Positions 10,926-22,270 of a DNA stretch of 64,000 bases are shown here, piece after piece. Every line of letters starts with the position of its first letter. Position 1 is the stretch's first letter. A model generated the notes under the pieces. It had not been told where the DNA came from, did no database searches, and was given only the letters and a program-made list of their open reading frames with translations. Made by a program: the position numbers and the translations under genes. Source of the DNA: Lepus europaeus (taxonomy: Eukaryota; Chordata; Mammalia; Lagomorpha; Leporidae); contig NC_084835.1 of NCBI RefSeq assembly GCF_033115175.1, positions 57,456,448-57,520,447 on the forward strand. Reading direction: 5' to 3'.

Positions 10926-13290
10926 TATATATGTCTCCCAAGTAACTTGTATAAGAGTGTTCAGAGTTGTTTTACTCATCAAACTCCCGAAGAATCTTAA
11001 GTAAGAAGAAGGATGAATGTTGTGTTTTCAGGGATAGAATATGACAGAGCAGTAACCTCGAGAACACCTCTAAGACATCAACGTGGGTGAATTTCACTGA
11101 ATAAATGAACTATCGTAGATGAATACGCAGTTCTGTTTATATGAAACAAAGCATGATGCTGGCAGTCATTCAGCTGAACACTTAGCATCACTTCATTGTA
11201 TTGACATCGCTGCATTCAAACAGGTCAATGCATTGTTTTAAAAAGAAAACACATGTAATAAACTTATATTCAAACTTTTCTCTTGCAAGGAAAGCCCACA
11301 GGATAGGATGCACATGAGGAGCAGAGGACACAGGTGCGATATGCCTGCCCACCGTGCCTTGCCATGGGACATGGGTGAGTACACAACTCGGGACACTGTT
11401 GTTGTTCTGATGTGTCTGTCTGTTCTGATGGAGCTTAACAAGTGTGTATCGCTATGCCACTGAAATGGAAAAGAAACCATGAGATCTGGCAAAGTGTTCA
11501 AGCTGTGTGGGACGCCGCCCCCTCCACGTCCCAGTCCATGGCCTCTTTGAAATTCACCGTGACTGCTCCTCCTTCCTTTTAGCATGTCTTGCTCTCCGCT
11601 ACCTTGGGGATGCTGTCAGTTCTTCCTGCCCGGTCATCGTATCTCTTTTCTCCTCACCCAGACAACTCCTTTAGTAGTTCAACAAGCTTTACACACTCTC
11701 TCCTATGGGCTCCATCAGGACTTGGGTCTCGGGGATACAGCGAAGAACAGAGCAAAGTCTCTGACTTGCCCCCACTCTGGTTGATCTGTCCTCACCCTTC
11801 AAGATGCAAGAACCTTCACCCTCTCTGGCTCCCCTGGAGACAGGGTGCTGCTCACACTCTTCTGTAACGCCTGGTCTGTGTAGTCCTTTGCATGTGTGTC
11901 TGATTTGCTCAATTTATTCTTCTCTGATTCATGTGTATCATCTGGTCCAGATGGTCACTTTATGAAGGCAGGTGTTGTGTTGCTTCTTCCACCGCCATAT
12001 TCTGAGCCCATCAGCCTGTCCTTGGCTGCCATAGCTGGTTGGTTGTGCCTAATTGCAAGCTTTCTGCTACAAGTACTTGCATTTCTTTTCAATATATTTT
12101 TAGCCAAAAGGTGGCACTGCAGGAGAATCAGTAAACAGAGCTTCAAACTATCTGACTCCAGTCACCGAATCTGATCCGCCAGCCCTCGTTGTAAGCTAAT
12201 GTTCATAACTAGAAAAAACTGATCTTGAAACTTGTACACACTCACATGCATGCACATGTTCAAAATGCATACATATTAATTAATAGACATCTAATAGTGC
12301 ATAGGAAAATAGAATTTTCTTATTTCAGCAGCTGGAGGTGAAGAAAAATGTATGATGTCTTTTTTTTTATATACTAACTTACTTTAAAGTGCTGTATTTT
12401 ACACTAAATTATTCCCCAATTTTCCAATTCCCTTATGTAAAAAGTCTTATAAAATTTGGTAAGCCTTTCTGGACAGCATGTTGTTCAAATCAGTTGCCTC
12501 TTCAAAGCCTTTCAGGAGAAAATACACAACAACAGCTAGACAGCCCCAGATGAAAATCTGCTCATGATGTCTGTTGTAAATAATGAATGGTGGTTCCCAT
12601 ATTTCAGTGTCAGCCACCTGGGTGCCTGTAGTGCCCAAGGCAAGTCACCAGCTTCAATAGAACACCCTCCCCACAAATTCCTCATCACTGCCTTTATGTG
12701 TTTACTACAAAAAACAAATATAATTGTTCATGCTTCTTTATTTTCATATGAGATTTTCCTTATCCCATTGTGTGTGAGCATGCGTGTGCACACACACACA
12801 GAGGGAGAAACTGTGTGTAATGAAGCATCAAGTAGAATGCAACTTATCTGGGAAAAATATTGCTTTATATTCTTCTTTATATATGAGATGTAGCCCATGC
12901 TCTCAGAGCCTACCATCTAGCTGGAAAAATAAGGCACACATACATCAGCTAGCTGATTTGTCAAGATTCGTCAACAATAGACACAAACAAGAAGTTTGTT
13001 TCAGATCCAGGATGCATAGGATTGCTTCACAAATTGGAGTTCAGGCTGTAGTAATAGTTTTATGCAGATCCAGCAGACATATTACATCTAAAATACAGAC
13101 ATCAGAGGCAGAGAATTTCGTCGTAGATTGCTCAGGCAAAGATTGTAGGGGGCGTAATTTCTTTTGCCAGCCAGACTATATGTGTCCTATAAATTAGTAG
13201 AAGTTGTCTCCGTCTTCCGAATGTGAGGATCTTGAAAATACTGTTGAAAACATTAAATTTATAGTTCACAAATTTTCTTCAATCATAGAA
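10926..13290. other. Unannotated intergenic DNA
   Basis: No gene recognised. It holds a diverged trace of the repeat also seen at 2655 (about 11705-11775), a CTCF-like motif (12104-12122) and a short (CA) run near 12788. Small ORFs have no domain signal. Confidence 0.4.
12104..12122 (+). promoter_or_regulatory. CTCF-like motif (weaker)
   Basis: ccaaaaggtggcactgcag fits the CTCF core with one off-consensus base at the fifth position. Sequence evidence only. Confidence 0.35.
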
Positions 13291-13595
13291 TATTAGAGTT
13301 GTCCCTTGGTATCATCAGAGATTCATTCTAGGACCCCCTGTGGATACCAAAATCTGCAGATGCTCAAATTTTCCTACATAAAAGGGCATAGTGTTTGCAT
13401 ATAACCTACATATATTCTCTGGTGCACTTTAATTCATCTGTAAGTGACTTATACAAGGTAAACACTATGTAAATAGTTGTTGTATGGCTTAGGAAATAAG
13501 GACAAAATTTGTACATGTTCAATACAGTTGTAAATTTTTTTCAAATATTTTTGATTCAAGGATGCAGAACCTGTGGATAGAAAGGGCTGACTGTA
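13291..13595 (+). mobile_element. MER2/Tigger-type DNA transposon
   Basis: Left end gagttgtcccttggtatc, then aggaccccctgtggatacc, ttgcatataacctacatata, tatgtaaatagttgttg and right end gggctgactgta. The order and spacing are those of the MER2/Tigger internal-deletion family. Confidence 0.9.
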
Positions 13596-14167
13596 CAAGC
13601 AAGAGTAGGGCTTCCATTGTACCTCTGACACAATGATCATTATGAATGAAAACACAGGATTGTACATATCTGAAAATACTCTGCTCATATGAAGGAAAAT
13701 GATGTCCCCAGCACCAACAGAGATCTTCCTTGGGTTGGCAAGAAGTAGCACATCCTCCAGAGGCTGGATGGCGCCAATGGATTTTGGCAGATTTCCCTGG
13801 AGGAAGAAAATGCCAAGTTGACAACCTTTATATTCCCTTCGGGACATATTGTTTTCTAAGTCACCAACTGAGATAATAACGCAACTGTGAGATCTTTCAA
13901 AGGAAGGTAAGAATGTATCCAAGACCATAGCAGACACAGGGCTAAATCTGACATGGGACTGAAAATGGTTTTTACCTTTACCTTTGTCTATGGATTGTGG
14001 CAGGGAAATTAGCATACGGGACAATGATGGCATTTTTGAATGATTTCATGAAGCAATGCAGCAGTAAGCTTAGTTCAGAAAAAGTTGAAAACCATACCAG
14101 GCACAAAATGACCCATTTCTTTTATAACTAAAATTTCAGATGCTTAAGAGCAATTCTATTACTCCAT
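13596..14167. other. Unannotated intergenic DNA with a long minus-strand ORF
   Basis: A 194-aa minus-strand ORF (13449-14033) covers this region but its C-terminal third is reverse-read MER2/Tigger. No recognisable domain, so I do not call a gene. Confidence 0.4.
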
Positions 14168-14180
14168 TGAAAACAGTTTT

Positions 14181-14568
14181 TTTTTATTTTTTACTTTTTG
14201 GTTTTTTTATTTTTTATTTATTTATTTTTTTTATTTTTGACAGGCAGAGTGGACAGTGAGAGAAAGAGAGAAGAGAGAAAGGTCTTCCTTTTGCCGTTGG
14301 TTCACCCTCCAATGGCCGCCAGCGGTAGATGCGCTGCGGCCGGCGCACCGCGCTGATCCGATGGCAGGAGCCAGGTGCTTATCCTGGTCTCCCATGGGGT
14401 GCAGGGCCCAAGGACTTGGGCCATCCTCCACTGCACTCCCTGGCCACAGCAGAGAGCTGGCCTGGAAGAGGGGCAACTGGGACAGGATCGGTGCCCCGAC
14501 CGGGACTAGAACCCGGTGTGCCGGCGCCGCAAGGTGGAGGATTAGCCTAGTGAGCCGCGGCGCCGGCC
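14181..14568 (-). mobile_element. C-repeat SINE (young type)
   Basis: Long impure T tract at 14174-14237 (tail complement), head ending cgccggcc. Perfect 13-base duplication tgaaaacagtttt at 14168-14180 and 14569-14581. Confidence 0.93.
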
Positions 14569-14663
14569 TGAAAACAGTTTTGAAACCTATGTGGGTGCCA
14601 GCATATCTTCCTGAGTTTGAGAGCACTTCATTGTATCTTGGCACAACAGTTTGATACATGTAC

Positions 14664-14755
14664 CACCAGATGCATGGACAGCAAAAAATTTTTACATCAA
14701 CATAATCTTATCTTTTAACTCCATTGCCCATGAACTTCCGGAAGCTACCTCTTAG
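14664..14755. mobile_element. Mariner-type MITE right half
   Basis: caccagatgcatgg, then caaaaaatttttacatcaac, taatcttatcttttaactcc and catgaacttccggaagc correspond to the right half of the MITE family. The left half is missing. Confidence 0.55.
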
Positions 14756-14925
14756 CAGCAACAGTAGCAGTAATACTATCTGCCAATAGGTACTGAATGG
14801 GAACTCTGTATCTGGCATTTATCTAAGCACTCTATAAAGGGTCTGGCTCTACGTAGCAGGTTATATTCCTTAGGTCTTATTACTTTCCTGATTTATAAAA
14901 GAAGAAATCAAGTCATTAAAAGTCT
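14756..14925 (-). mobile_element. MIR element
   Basis: tactgaatgggaactctgtat, ttatctaagcactctataa and the tttataaaagaagaaatc stretch match reverse MIR. Diverged. Confidence 0.6.
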
Positions 14926-15412
14926 ACATAATGATTGAAAAAGCCATCATAGACTGGTGTTTAAGGTATTACTTGTGCTAAGCATGCAGTCATTTGCTCT
15001 AAGTACCTACCACATATAAAAATAATATTTTTGGTAGTGTTTTATGTAGGTGATTTTCTCCTCAAAGCCTTTTCTAATGCATCTTTTTTTTTTTCCTTTC
15101 AGATGTTGGGTGAGATCATGCACAGGTTAGGGATAATGGTTACAGGGCAAGCCAGACTCCTAAAGCACTGTGATCAGTAGTCTGGTGGGCTGGCGAGTAC
15201 TTAACAAACAAGCCTGTCCAGTCACCAGATCCGGCTCCTCGGGGTGCGGAAAACTTATGGTGAAATAGTGGTTACACAAACAATGCCGCTGGCTGTGAAT
15301 ATGTATTTCAACTGCGGTATGAAAATACAGCTCCAGAAAGGTGGATTCGGTTTGTCAATGCTGGTTTTAAAACCAATGGAACGTTTTTGGAGGTCTGACT
15401 TGTGAATGAGGA

Positions 15413-15594
15413 CTGCGGTTCTCTACTCTAACTGCATACCTCAGGGGCACTGGAGAGCTTTAAAAGAATTACAGGTGTGGGAGCCCAACCCAGACCAATT
15501 AAACCTGGCTCTCTGAAAGTGTAGAGAATGAGTCTCTGGGTTTGTTAAAAAGCTCCCAGGTGTCTGTAACATGTAGCCAGGGTGGCAAACCCTG
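15413..15594 (+). mobile_element. MER5A-type hAT (Charlie) element
   Basis: Ordered matches: tgcggttctc at the left end, then ggcactggagagctttaaaa, ccagaccaattaaa, gtctctgggtt, agctcccaggtgt and gtagccagggtggcaaacc at the right. Near full length. Confidence 0.85.
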
Positions 15595-15599
15595 TATTA

Positions 15600-16985
15600 G
15601 ATATCGTCTGGACAACTGAAACTGTCCTGAGTGTACATGTTGCAAGTCTCAGAACTGCAATATAGAATATAGAATCTCTAGAAAACAAAACGTCCCAATT
15701 GGTTGGTCACATTGTGGCAGAGAAAGCAAGAAGTATATTTGGTAAGACCACTGATCTGCTGAAATTCTTCTATCTTATAACTTAGATGTCCAAGATGGTC
15801 ATTTTGAAGAAATCTTGGTTGTTGCTAATATGGGGAGCATATCTAGAATATGGGGGAAAATTCAGAGGAAACAGGATTCGTATGATGACACATTATAATT
15901 TCAAATTTCAGAGTGTTCTTTGCCTTTTGAGTCTCAAGAATGAAGGGGGGAGGAGCAATCAAAATTAGTGGTAGATTTATACCAGGGTTTGTCAAAACAC
16001 AACACACCCACCTCCACCCCCTGAAGCTGGCAATGTCTAGCCAATAATTTAAGTTCTATGAGTTCCCCCAACTCTGCTGTAGCCTCAAGAGTGCATTTGG
16101 GGGTAAGATGCTATCTAAGCTTCCTAAGGGTGGCAGAGCATACAGGTGGTCTAACTTTCAAGGTATTTCACAAAATTTAAAAAAAAAAAAAAGATAAAGC
16201 AAGCAAGCAAGCAAGCAAGCCATGGATCTCAGTTTCTCTGTAATGTTGAGAATTTGTGAAGGCATGAGTTCTAACCACAATTTACTGCACATCAAAAAAG
16301 GGATGGCCACAAAAGCAGTCAAAGTGACTGAAAGAGCCAACCCCTGTTAAGACAGCCAAGGTCTCTCTGCATGGCCCGCTCCATCCCTTACCACCAACAC
16401 CAGCCCAGCAGGCAGGAGCAGGGCGGAGGTCATCCAACACTCCCCTTGATGGCAATGTCAGCTCTGAACAGTGCTCTCTCCAGAGCGTGAGTTCCCGTCT
16501 CCTGGTCCCCAGCCATGCCTGATCATGCCCAGCAAATCTCCCCCACTTCGTAGGATAATCGGGAAGCCAGAGGTCGGAGGCGCACTGGGGTCTCCCAGCT
16601 GGAATAGCGTATCTCTAGAAAAAAGCAAGAGAGAGGTTCTTGGGCGATGAGGAGCATATTCTCAATGCCAGCTACTCTTTTCCGTAGAGCTGGACAAGTG
16701 AGGAGCAAACTGGAGATGAAACCGAGAGTTTCCCAAGATGCACAGAAGGATGAACATCTCAACTTCAGACCCGTTCTAGGAAAGACCTGGAATTCCCCAG
16801 AGCCTATTAGGAACAGAAACCTCCTGAGGCTAGATATTGCCTAGGTCAATGGTCCAGGTGAATTCTGGCTCTCAGGTGTTCCTCAACGTTAGCGGGTACG
16901 TTTGGACCCCGCAGAAGTGACAATCCACAAAGTTGTTCAAGCTCCTAGCTACTCCCTCTCCTGCCGGGCCTCTGCGTTTTCCAAC
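15600..16985. other. Promoter-proximal upstream DNA, unannotated
   Basis: Includes an A-rich stretch and an (AAGC)n run at about 16178-16220. GC content rises toward the CpG island. No gene recognised. Proximal enhancers would be expected here but cannot be called from sequence alone. Confidence 0.45.
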
Positions 16986-17555
16986 GGCTTTTAAACGATC
17001 TCCTCCTATAGGGAAGCTCAGGGCCACGTCGAGTGCAGAGGTCGCCAAGATGCTCCGCCAGAATTGACTGGAGTGCGCCCACAGCCTCGGGCCTGCGGGA
17101 GCTAGAGGCGCCAGAGCAAGCACGAGCGAACGTGCCCAGCCCACCTGGCTGGCCAGGCCTGGCCCCCGCCGGCCGGCGCCGGGCGCCGACGGGGGCTCGC
17201 CCTCCGCGTCCTAATGCAATGCGCCAGCTTCGCGAGCAGTGCAGGGGCGGGCTCCGCGCGCGCCTCCGCGGTGCCGCCGTCCCATTGGCCGGGGGACACG
17301 CCCGTCGGCGAGGGAGGGCTTTGAAAGTTTCATTGAAGGTGGAGAAGTGCGCGCCCGCCGGGGAGCTCCCGCTGCGCCGCTAGGGCGAGGCTGCTCCGCG
17401 GCGGGCGTGGGGCGCGCGGGGCTCCGCGACGGCGCCTGGTTTTCTCTTCTTTTTGGAACTGTGGCAGTGAAGGAGAGTTGGAGTCCGAGCCACTCGTTAG
17501 GTGCTTTCGTCTCGATTCCTCCGCGCGGACCCACGCGAGCCCCACGGTGTCTGGG

Positions 17556-17579
17556 ATGGTCTGCGCTCCCGGCCGCTAG
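17556..17579 (+). other. uORF 1 in PIEZO2 leader (MVCAPGR)
   Basis: An ATG followed by seven codons and TAG, about 640 bases upstream of the main ATG. It is in the mature leader only if transcription starts upstream of it. Likely effect, by inference: dampening of main-ORF translation. Confidence 0.45.
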
Positions 17580-18099
17580 AGCCCGGGTCTCTCCGGCAGG
17601 AAGCTGGGGGCGCAGAGGCTGAGCTGCGCCGCCGCTCGAGGATCCGCCGCGGGCTGCTCGGGGACCAAGGGCTGCAGGGTGAGAGTGGGGCCGAGGGCTG
17701 CGCGTGGCAGAAGGGCTGGAGCCCGGCGGCCGAGACACGTTGGCTTCGGAGAGGGTTCCGCGTCGAGAACTCCCCGGCCGCTACTGAACTGCGCCCCAGG
17801 AGCCGGGCTAGGGGACAGCGCTCTGCCGTCGCCCCGCTGCCGCGCCGCGCAGCGCGCAGGACCCTCGCAAACTGTCCCCCCTCCACTGCCCCTGCCCCTG
17901 CCCCCTGAAGAAACTGCCGCCGCCGCCGCCGAATTCGGGATTCTGCACTGCACGGGCCGGCCGCAGAGGGTCGGGCGCCTGCCTAGGTGGCTGCCAAGAG
18001 CCTGGTGAGCGGCTGCCCAGAGCCCGGCGGGCTAGGGGCGGCCGAGAGTCCCAGGAGCGCGCCCTCGGGGCAGAGAGCGAAGCGGCTCGCGCCCAGATC

Positions 18100-18141
18100 A
18101 TGCCCGGGAGGCTGCGAGCCGCCGGCGGCAGGAGGCCCTAG
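18100..18141 (+). other. uORF 2 in PIEZO2 leader (13 codons)
   Basis: ATG at 18100 within GATCATGCCC, 13 codons, TAG at 18139-18141. It lies 119 bases upstream of the main ATG and is almost certainly transcribed. The encoded peptide is Arg/Ala/Gly-rich. Confidence 0.6.
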
Positions 18142-18147
18142 GCGGGC

Positions 18148-18171
18148 ATGGACCTGGCGTCCCGGCCCTAG
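18148..18171 (+). other. uORF 3 in PIEZO2 leader (MDLASRP)
   Basis: ATG at 18148 only six bases after the stop of the previous uORF, with G at -3 and G at +4 (good context), and TAG at 18169-18171. It ends 47 bases before the PIEZO2 ATG, leaving little room for re-initiation. Confidence 0.6.
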
Positions 18172-18218
18172 GGACCCTCGAGCCTCCCAGCTCTGCTTGG
18201 ACTCGCCGGACCGACGCA

Positions 18219-18282
18219 ATGGCCTCGGAGGTGGTGTGTGGGCTTGTCTTCAGGCTGCTGCTGCCTATCTGCCTGGCAGTAG
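18219..18282 (+). CDS. PIEZO2: PIEZO2 coding exon 1 (partial CDS, first 21 codons plus one base)
   Basis: This is the first coding exon of the mechanosensitive cation channel PIEZO2. The protein is a very large plasma-membrane homotrimer (about 2750 residues and 38 membrane passes per subunit in mammals) that opens on membrane stretch and serves touch and proprioception in sensory neurons and Merkel cells. The reading frame starts MASEVVCGL and continues with a hydrophobic run (FRLLLPICLAV), the beginning of the first transmembrane helix. As I recall the human protein, only residue 10 differs (Val for Ile). The ATG has a good Kozak context (G at -3 and +4). The exon ends ...GTAG and is followed by GTGAGT, giving phase 1, which fits the Val-Ala that continues in other mammals. 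Reading through the donor gives an unrelated tail, so the longer ORF is not a product. No further exon is visible. Confidence 0.95.
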
Positions 18283-18288
18283 GTGAGT
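18283..18288 (+). other. PIEZO2: Splice donor of PIEZO2 intron 1
   Basis: GTGAGT directly follows the exon end ...GTAG. It is a near-perfect U1 donor and gives a phase-1 junction. The intron continues past the window end, since no exon 2 was recognised. Confidence 0.9.
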
Positions 18289-20360
18289 CTCGTCAGCTCA
18301 CCTACCCAGGTTACTTGGGGAGGGAGAGGGGGGGCGTTTGGGTGGGGCGTCTACCAAAGTTAAGGGCGTTTGCACTCCGGGATTCGGCTCAGGAAGCCGG
18401 CTGCGTGGTCCTGGTACCAGAGGCGTCCTAAGCGCGCTGTCTAGGGCGCTACGGCCAGGCCCTCTCACTTCCCGCCCTAGGGCGCACCACCAGGGTCTCT
18501 CGGTCATCGGGTCACGGAGTCCAGTGACCGAGATCCGCATGCGCAGGGGCCTGTTGGGTTGGATTTGGTCACACGTGTTTTTTTTTTTTTTTTCGTGGAG
18601 TACTCACTTGTGCACCAAGGTACACAATAGAATTGGACTGGAGCCTCCTCCCCCAGGCTCCGGGGTTGCACAGTGCGGGGCCCATCCGGAAGGCACCTAG
18701 GCAAAAGGGATAGGGGGGACGAGGTGAGTGAGGTACAAGGACACAGTGCCTCGAGTTCCTTAACCTTCTACTTCCACAAAAGCCCCTACGACCACGGAGC
18801 TGGACGCCCAGGGTGTAGACCCAGTCCTGCCCTCCTGGCCCTGGTCTTTCCAGATTTTAAAAGGTTTGAAAAGCAGGGCTGAGCTCGCTGAGACTGTCCA
18901 GGGTGAAGGGAGGGTCACCCCATAGACGCCCAGACAAGCATCCCATTATTTCTACCGGGCTGGCAGCGGGCTCAAAGGCACTGGGGGTCAGCTCTGCAGA
19001 CAGCGGCAGCGTTCTTGGAGTGGGAGGATTTCCAAGTTTCTCCTTAAATACACAGTGCAAGTTTGCATGGAATCCCACTCCAAAGAACGACCGAGCGCGC
19101 GCCTGCCTTTCGCTCTCCCCTACCAGAAAACAGACCGCTGTCTGCCAAGGCGCGATTGCATCTTGAAAGAGCGCGAGGCCTTCGCAGAGGAGGCCCCCTT
19201 TCTGCGTCTTCACCAGAGGTGGAAGAGTCGGGACCACACCTGCGCTCTGCCATCTGTCTCTGCCAAGAAAGGGGCGAGCGTGTGGGGGCCCATGCCAGTC
19301 GTCGAGAGGTTTTCGTTGTCTGCTATGCGCCGCTTAGTTGAGCGCAGCTCTTGCAAGAAACCTGGGGAGAGCCAGGGAAGGCTCTCTGGGTGGACTTGAG
19401 CCTCGGGGACGCGGGGTCCCCAGGCAGCGGGAGGGGACCTCCACTTCGAGTTTCCAGGCAGGAGCGTTTTGCGCGGCCCTTTGTTGTTCCTTCCTAACCC
19501 CAGTGTAGATGAAGGGCGCACCTTCCGCCAAGCTCACGGGGAATGGATGAGAGGAAGGGCTCTTCAGGGGCGCTACACGCGGGGGAGCGGGGGATATCGC
19601 TGTCAGCCGTCATGCCTGCGCCCCAAGCGCCTGGCACACTCGGTATCTGCATGTGGATAGGAAGGGAGTACCTGTCTGAGTGTGCAGCAGTGTGCCGGCC
19701 ACTCGGTGGTCGCCGGCGCCAGCGAGGGAGGAGGCCTGCCTAGTGGCGCTCTGCTCAGAAGTCCCCTGTCCCCCACTCCCTCCGCGCTCCCAACAGCCCC
19801 ACCCGCCACTTCCTGTCCTGCTTTCTGCTGGGGCCGAAGCTCCAGAGTCTGCGCTGGGACTTGCACGCCCAGCCCAGAGAGAGGAGAGCGGGGGCTGAGC
19901 CCTGACCCTTCTGCGCCCTGAGCTTGAGCCCCCGTGGGACTCCGCTCAGCTGCCCCCATCATCCCTTGGCTGCTGCGGCCAGGCGGTGGTGTTCCGACTT
20001 CCTGAGGGTGCTCCAGGCCCCAGGCCTTTTAGGGGGACTTGAGCTCTGGGCGAGGCGCAGGGGAGGGGCTGCTGGGAAGTTTCCAGGCAGCTCAGCGTGG
20101 TGCAGCAGCCATTACCTGGAGACGGTCAGACTCAGCTTGACCTCTCTCCCTCCCTACCCTGCTCACCACCTGCAGACTTGAACCCCAGGGTGGACTAGGA
20201 TTAAGGATGCCTGGACTGATTTGGGTGGAGCTGGAGTGGTCCCCCCTCTTCCTGAGAGGCCCCATCCTGCTCCCTTCCCGGGCAGCTGAGGGGCCCAGAG
20301 GTTTGGGAGGCTGCCTTCTCTGATCCTTTTCTTTATCTGGACCCCCACAGCTCTCTGGGC
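18289..20360 (+). other. GC-rich start of PIEZO2 intron 1
   Basis: CG-rich sequence tapering off to about 20 kb, without interspersed repeats. A T15 run lies at about 18578-18593. Repeat-free GC-rich DNA after a first exon often holds intronic regulatory sequence (inference). Many overlapping ORFs of 60-126 aa are composition artefacts. Confidence 0.5.
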
Positions 20361-20377
20361 ACAGCTAGGCTGGCCTC

Positions 20378-20660
20378 TCTATGTGTGTGTGTGCCAGTGT
20401 GTTATGAGTGTGAGTGTGTGATATATGGGTATGAGTGTAAGAAAGTGTGTTGTATATATGTGTGTGAGTGTGTGTGCATCCTTATGTGCACGTTTTGAGA
20501 GTATGTTAAAATGCAAATTTGTTGTATGTTTGTGTGGGAGTGTTTGTAGGCATGCCTTGTGTGCATGGGTGTGTGCATGTGAGTATGAGAGTATGTGTGC
20601 ATGCCACTGTGTTATGAGTATGTATGAGTGTGAGTTTGTATGAGTGTGTAAGTTTGAGTG
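20378..20660. repeat. Degenerate GT-rich low-complexity tract
   Basis: About 280 bases of TGTG/TGAG repeats interrupted by A and C. The complementary strand reads as a low-complexity His/Thr-rich ORF of 160 aa (20379-20861), which I do not consider a gene. Confidence 0.9.
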
Positions 20661-21360
20661 TGACCATGAGGGTGAGAGGTGGTAGTGCCCCCAGATCAGC
20701 CTACATAGCCTGTTGCCTATCTTCACCATTGTGGGCACCTGGCTCCCTCGGGGCTGTAGAGGCAGGGGACTGGCTGCTGGCTGGAATGCCACCTTCTCCT
20801 CGCTGTACCTAGAGAGGGCTGTGTGGACATCTCCTGATTTGAGCGTTTGATTCTCTCCCACATTAAGTGGAGGTTTTCAAGGTTATTGTGGGGTTTTCAG
20901 GTCTGCCTGCTCCCAAGGTGCTGCTAAATCAAATATTCAGATTTCCCTAATGCCCTGGCCATGGAGAGTGCAGTGGTGTGCTTGCCATTAGAATCGGTTT
21001 TACATTTCAGCCATCTATTTTTATATCTGGGCAAGGCAACCTTCAAAGCTAGACCTCTGTGGAAGCTTCTGTTTTCCTCTAAACCCATTTCTCTAACACT
21101 GATGTTGAGCTTCTCCTGCACAGAGATGTGCTAGCCTTCTCACCTAGTGATAGATGATAAATATTAACTTCCATTGTGTAAAACCTGACACTTAAGACTT
21201 TTTTCTTTTTCTCCATGAGAGAAATTAAATGGGAAGTGATAAGTGAAATTGAGCCTCCTATATGCAGGTGTTACATGATTCTTGGGTGTTAAAAAGCAAA
21301 ATAAAACCACACAAAGTGAACATCCAGTGACAAACACACCTAGCTCCACAGGTGCTGAAT

Positions 21361-21417
21361 ATTTTTTTAAAAAGAGATTTATTTGTTTATCTGAAAGTCA
21401 GAATTGCAGGGGAGAGA

Positions 21418-21471
<54 letters not shown>

Positions 21472-21735
21472 ACCCAATGATTCACTGCCCAAAATGCTGC
21501 ATCAGACAGGGCTGCTCTGTACCAGGCGGAAGCCAGGAGCCAAGAGCTTCATCAGGTCTCTCACATGGGTAGTAAGGACCCAAGTACTCAAGCCATCTTC
21601 TGCAGCCTTCTCAGATACATTAGCAAGGAGCTGGATCAGAAGTGGAGCAGCTGGGACTCAAACCAGCACCCATATGAGATGTTATTGCTGCAGTCAGTGG
21701 CTGAATCTACTGCGTCACAGTGCCTGCCCCCACAA
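21361..21735 (-). mobile_element. C-repeat SINE with expanded GA tract
   Basis: Tail complement attttttt..., then a pure (GA)n tract at 21419-21467, diverged body, and head ending tgcctgcccc. Confidence 0.88.
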
Positions 21736-21907
21736 TGAACATTTTAAATATGTCCAAATTTATCGTTATCTGTGACTACTTGGTAGCCATCTGATTTCTT
21801 TAATTATGTACAGCATATAAAAAAGCCAAAAGCTCCCATAATACCATGCAATCTATTAAATATCTGAGCTGTTGAACACTTTTCAAATATTTTCACATTT
21901 TTTTCTC

Positions 21908-22255
21908 CTTTTCAAAAATATTTATTTTCATCTACTCGAAAGGCAGAAAAACACAGAAAGGGAGGGAGAGAGAGTAGCCAGAGAGAAGAGAGAGTTCTTC
22001 CATCTGCTGATTCACTACTCAAATACCTCAACAGTCAGGGTTGGGCCATGGCAAAGCCAGGAGCCTGAAATTTCATCTGGATCTCCCACATGGGCATCAG
22101 GGACCACAGGCACTTGAGCCATCATCTACTGCCTCCCAGGATACATTAGCAGGAAGCTGGATCAGAATTGGAGCAGCTGGGATTCAAAACGGCACTCTGA
22201 TATGGGATATGGGCAGACAAAGTGGCAGCTCAAACCACTTCACCCCAATGTGTAA
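21908..22255 (-). mobile_element. C-repeat SINE (old)
   Basis: aaatatttattttcatctac tail complement, GA-rich stretch, diverged head at about 22205-22250. Confidence 0.82.
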
Positions 22256-22270
22256 CCCACATTTATTTTA

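Larger units (their letters stand above)
16990..18290 (+). promoter_or_regulatory. PIEZO2: CpG-island promoter and 5' UTR region of PIEZO2
   Basis: This is the only extended GC-rich, CG-dense block in the window and it ends at the first PIEZO2 coding exon. A GC box (GGGGCGGGC) lies at 17244-17252 and an inverted CCAAT box (ATTGG within CCCATTGGCC) at 17281-17290. I see no TATA box, which fits a CpG-island promoter with dispersed start sites. By inference transcription starts somewhere between about 17300 and 17550, giving a 5' UTR of roughly 0.7-0.9 kb if it is unspliced. Cap-analysis data would be needed to fix the start. Long ORFs here on both strands follow from low stop-codon frequency in GC-rich DNA. 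Confidence 0.85.

Noticed and set aside
13449..14033. 194-aa minus-strand ORF, longest outside repeats
   Set aside because: Its C-terminal third is the reverse of a MER2/Tigger element and the rest has no recognisable features, so chance is the simplest reading.
17211..17738. 175-aa minus-strand ORF and other 97-135-aa ORFs in the CpG island
   Set aside because: Arg/Pro/Ala-rich composition from GC-rich DNA with few stops, overlapping in all frames; no domain or splice logic.
18219..18431. 70-aa ORF starting with the PIEZO2 residues
   Set aside because: Only the first 21 codons are exon. The remainder is read-through past a consensus GTGAGT donor.
20379..20861. 160-aa His/Thr-rich minus-strand ORF
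   Set aside because: Direct product of the GT-rich low-complexity tract.
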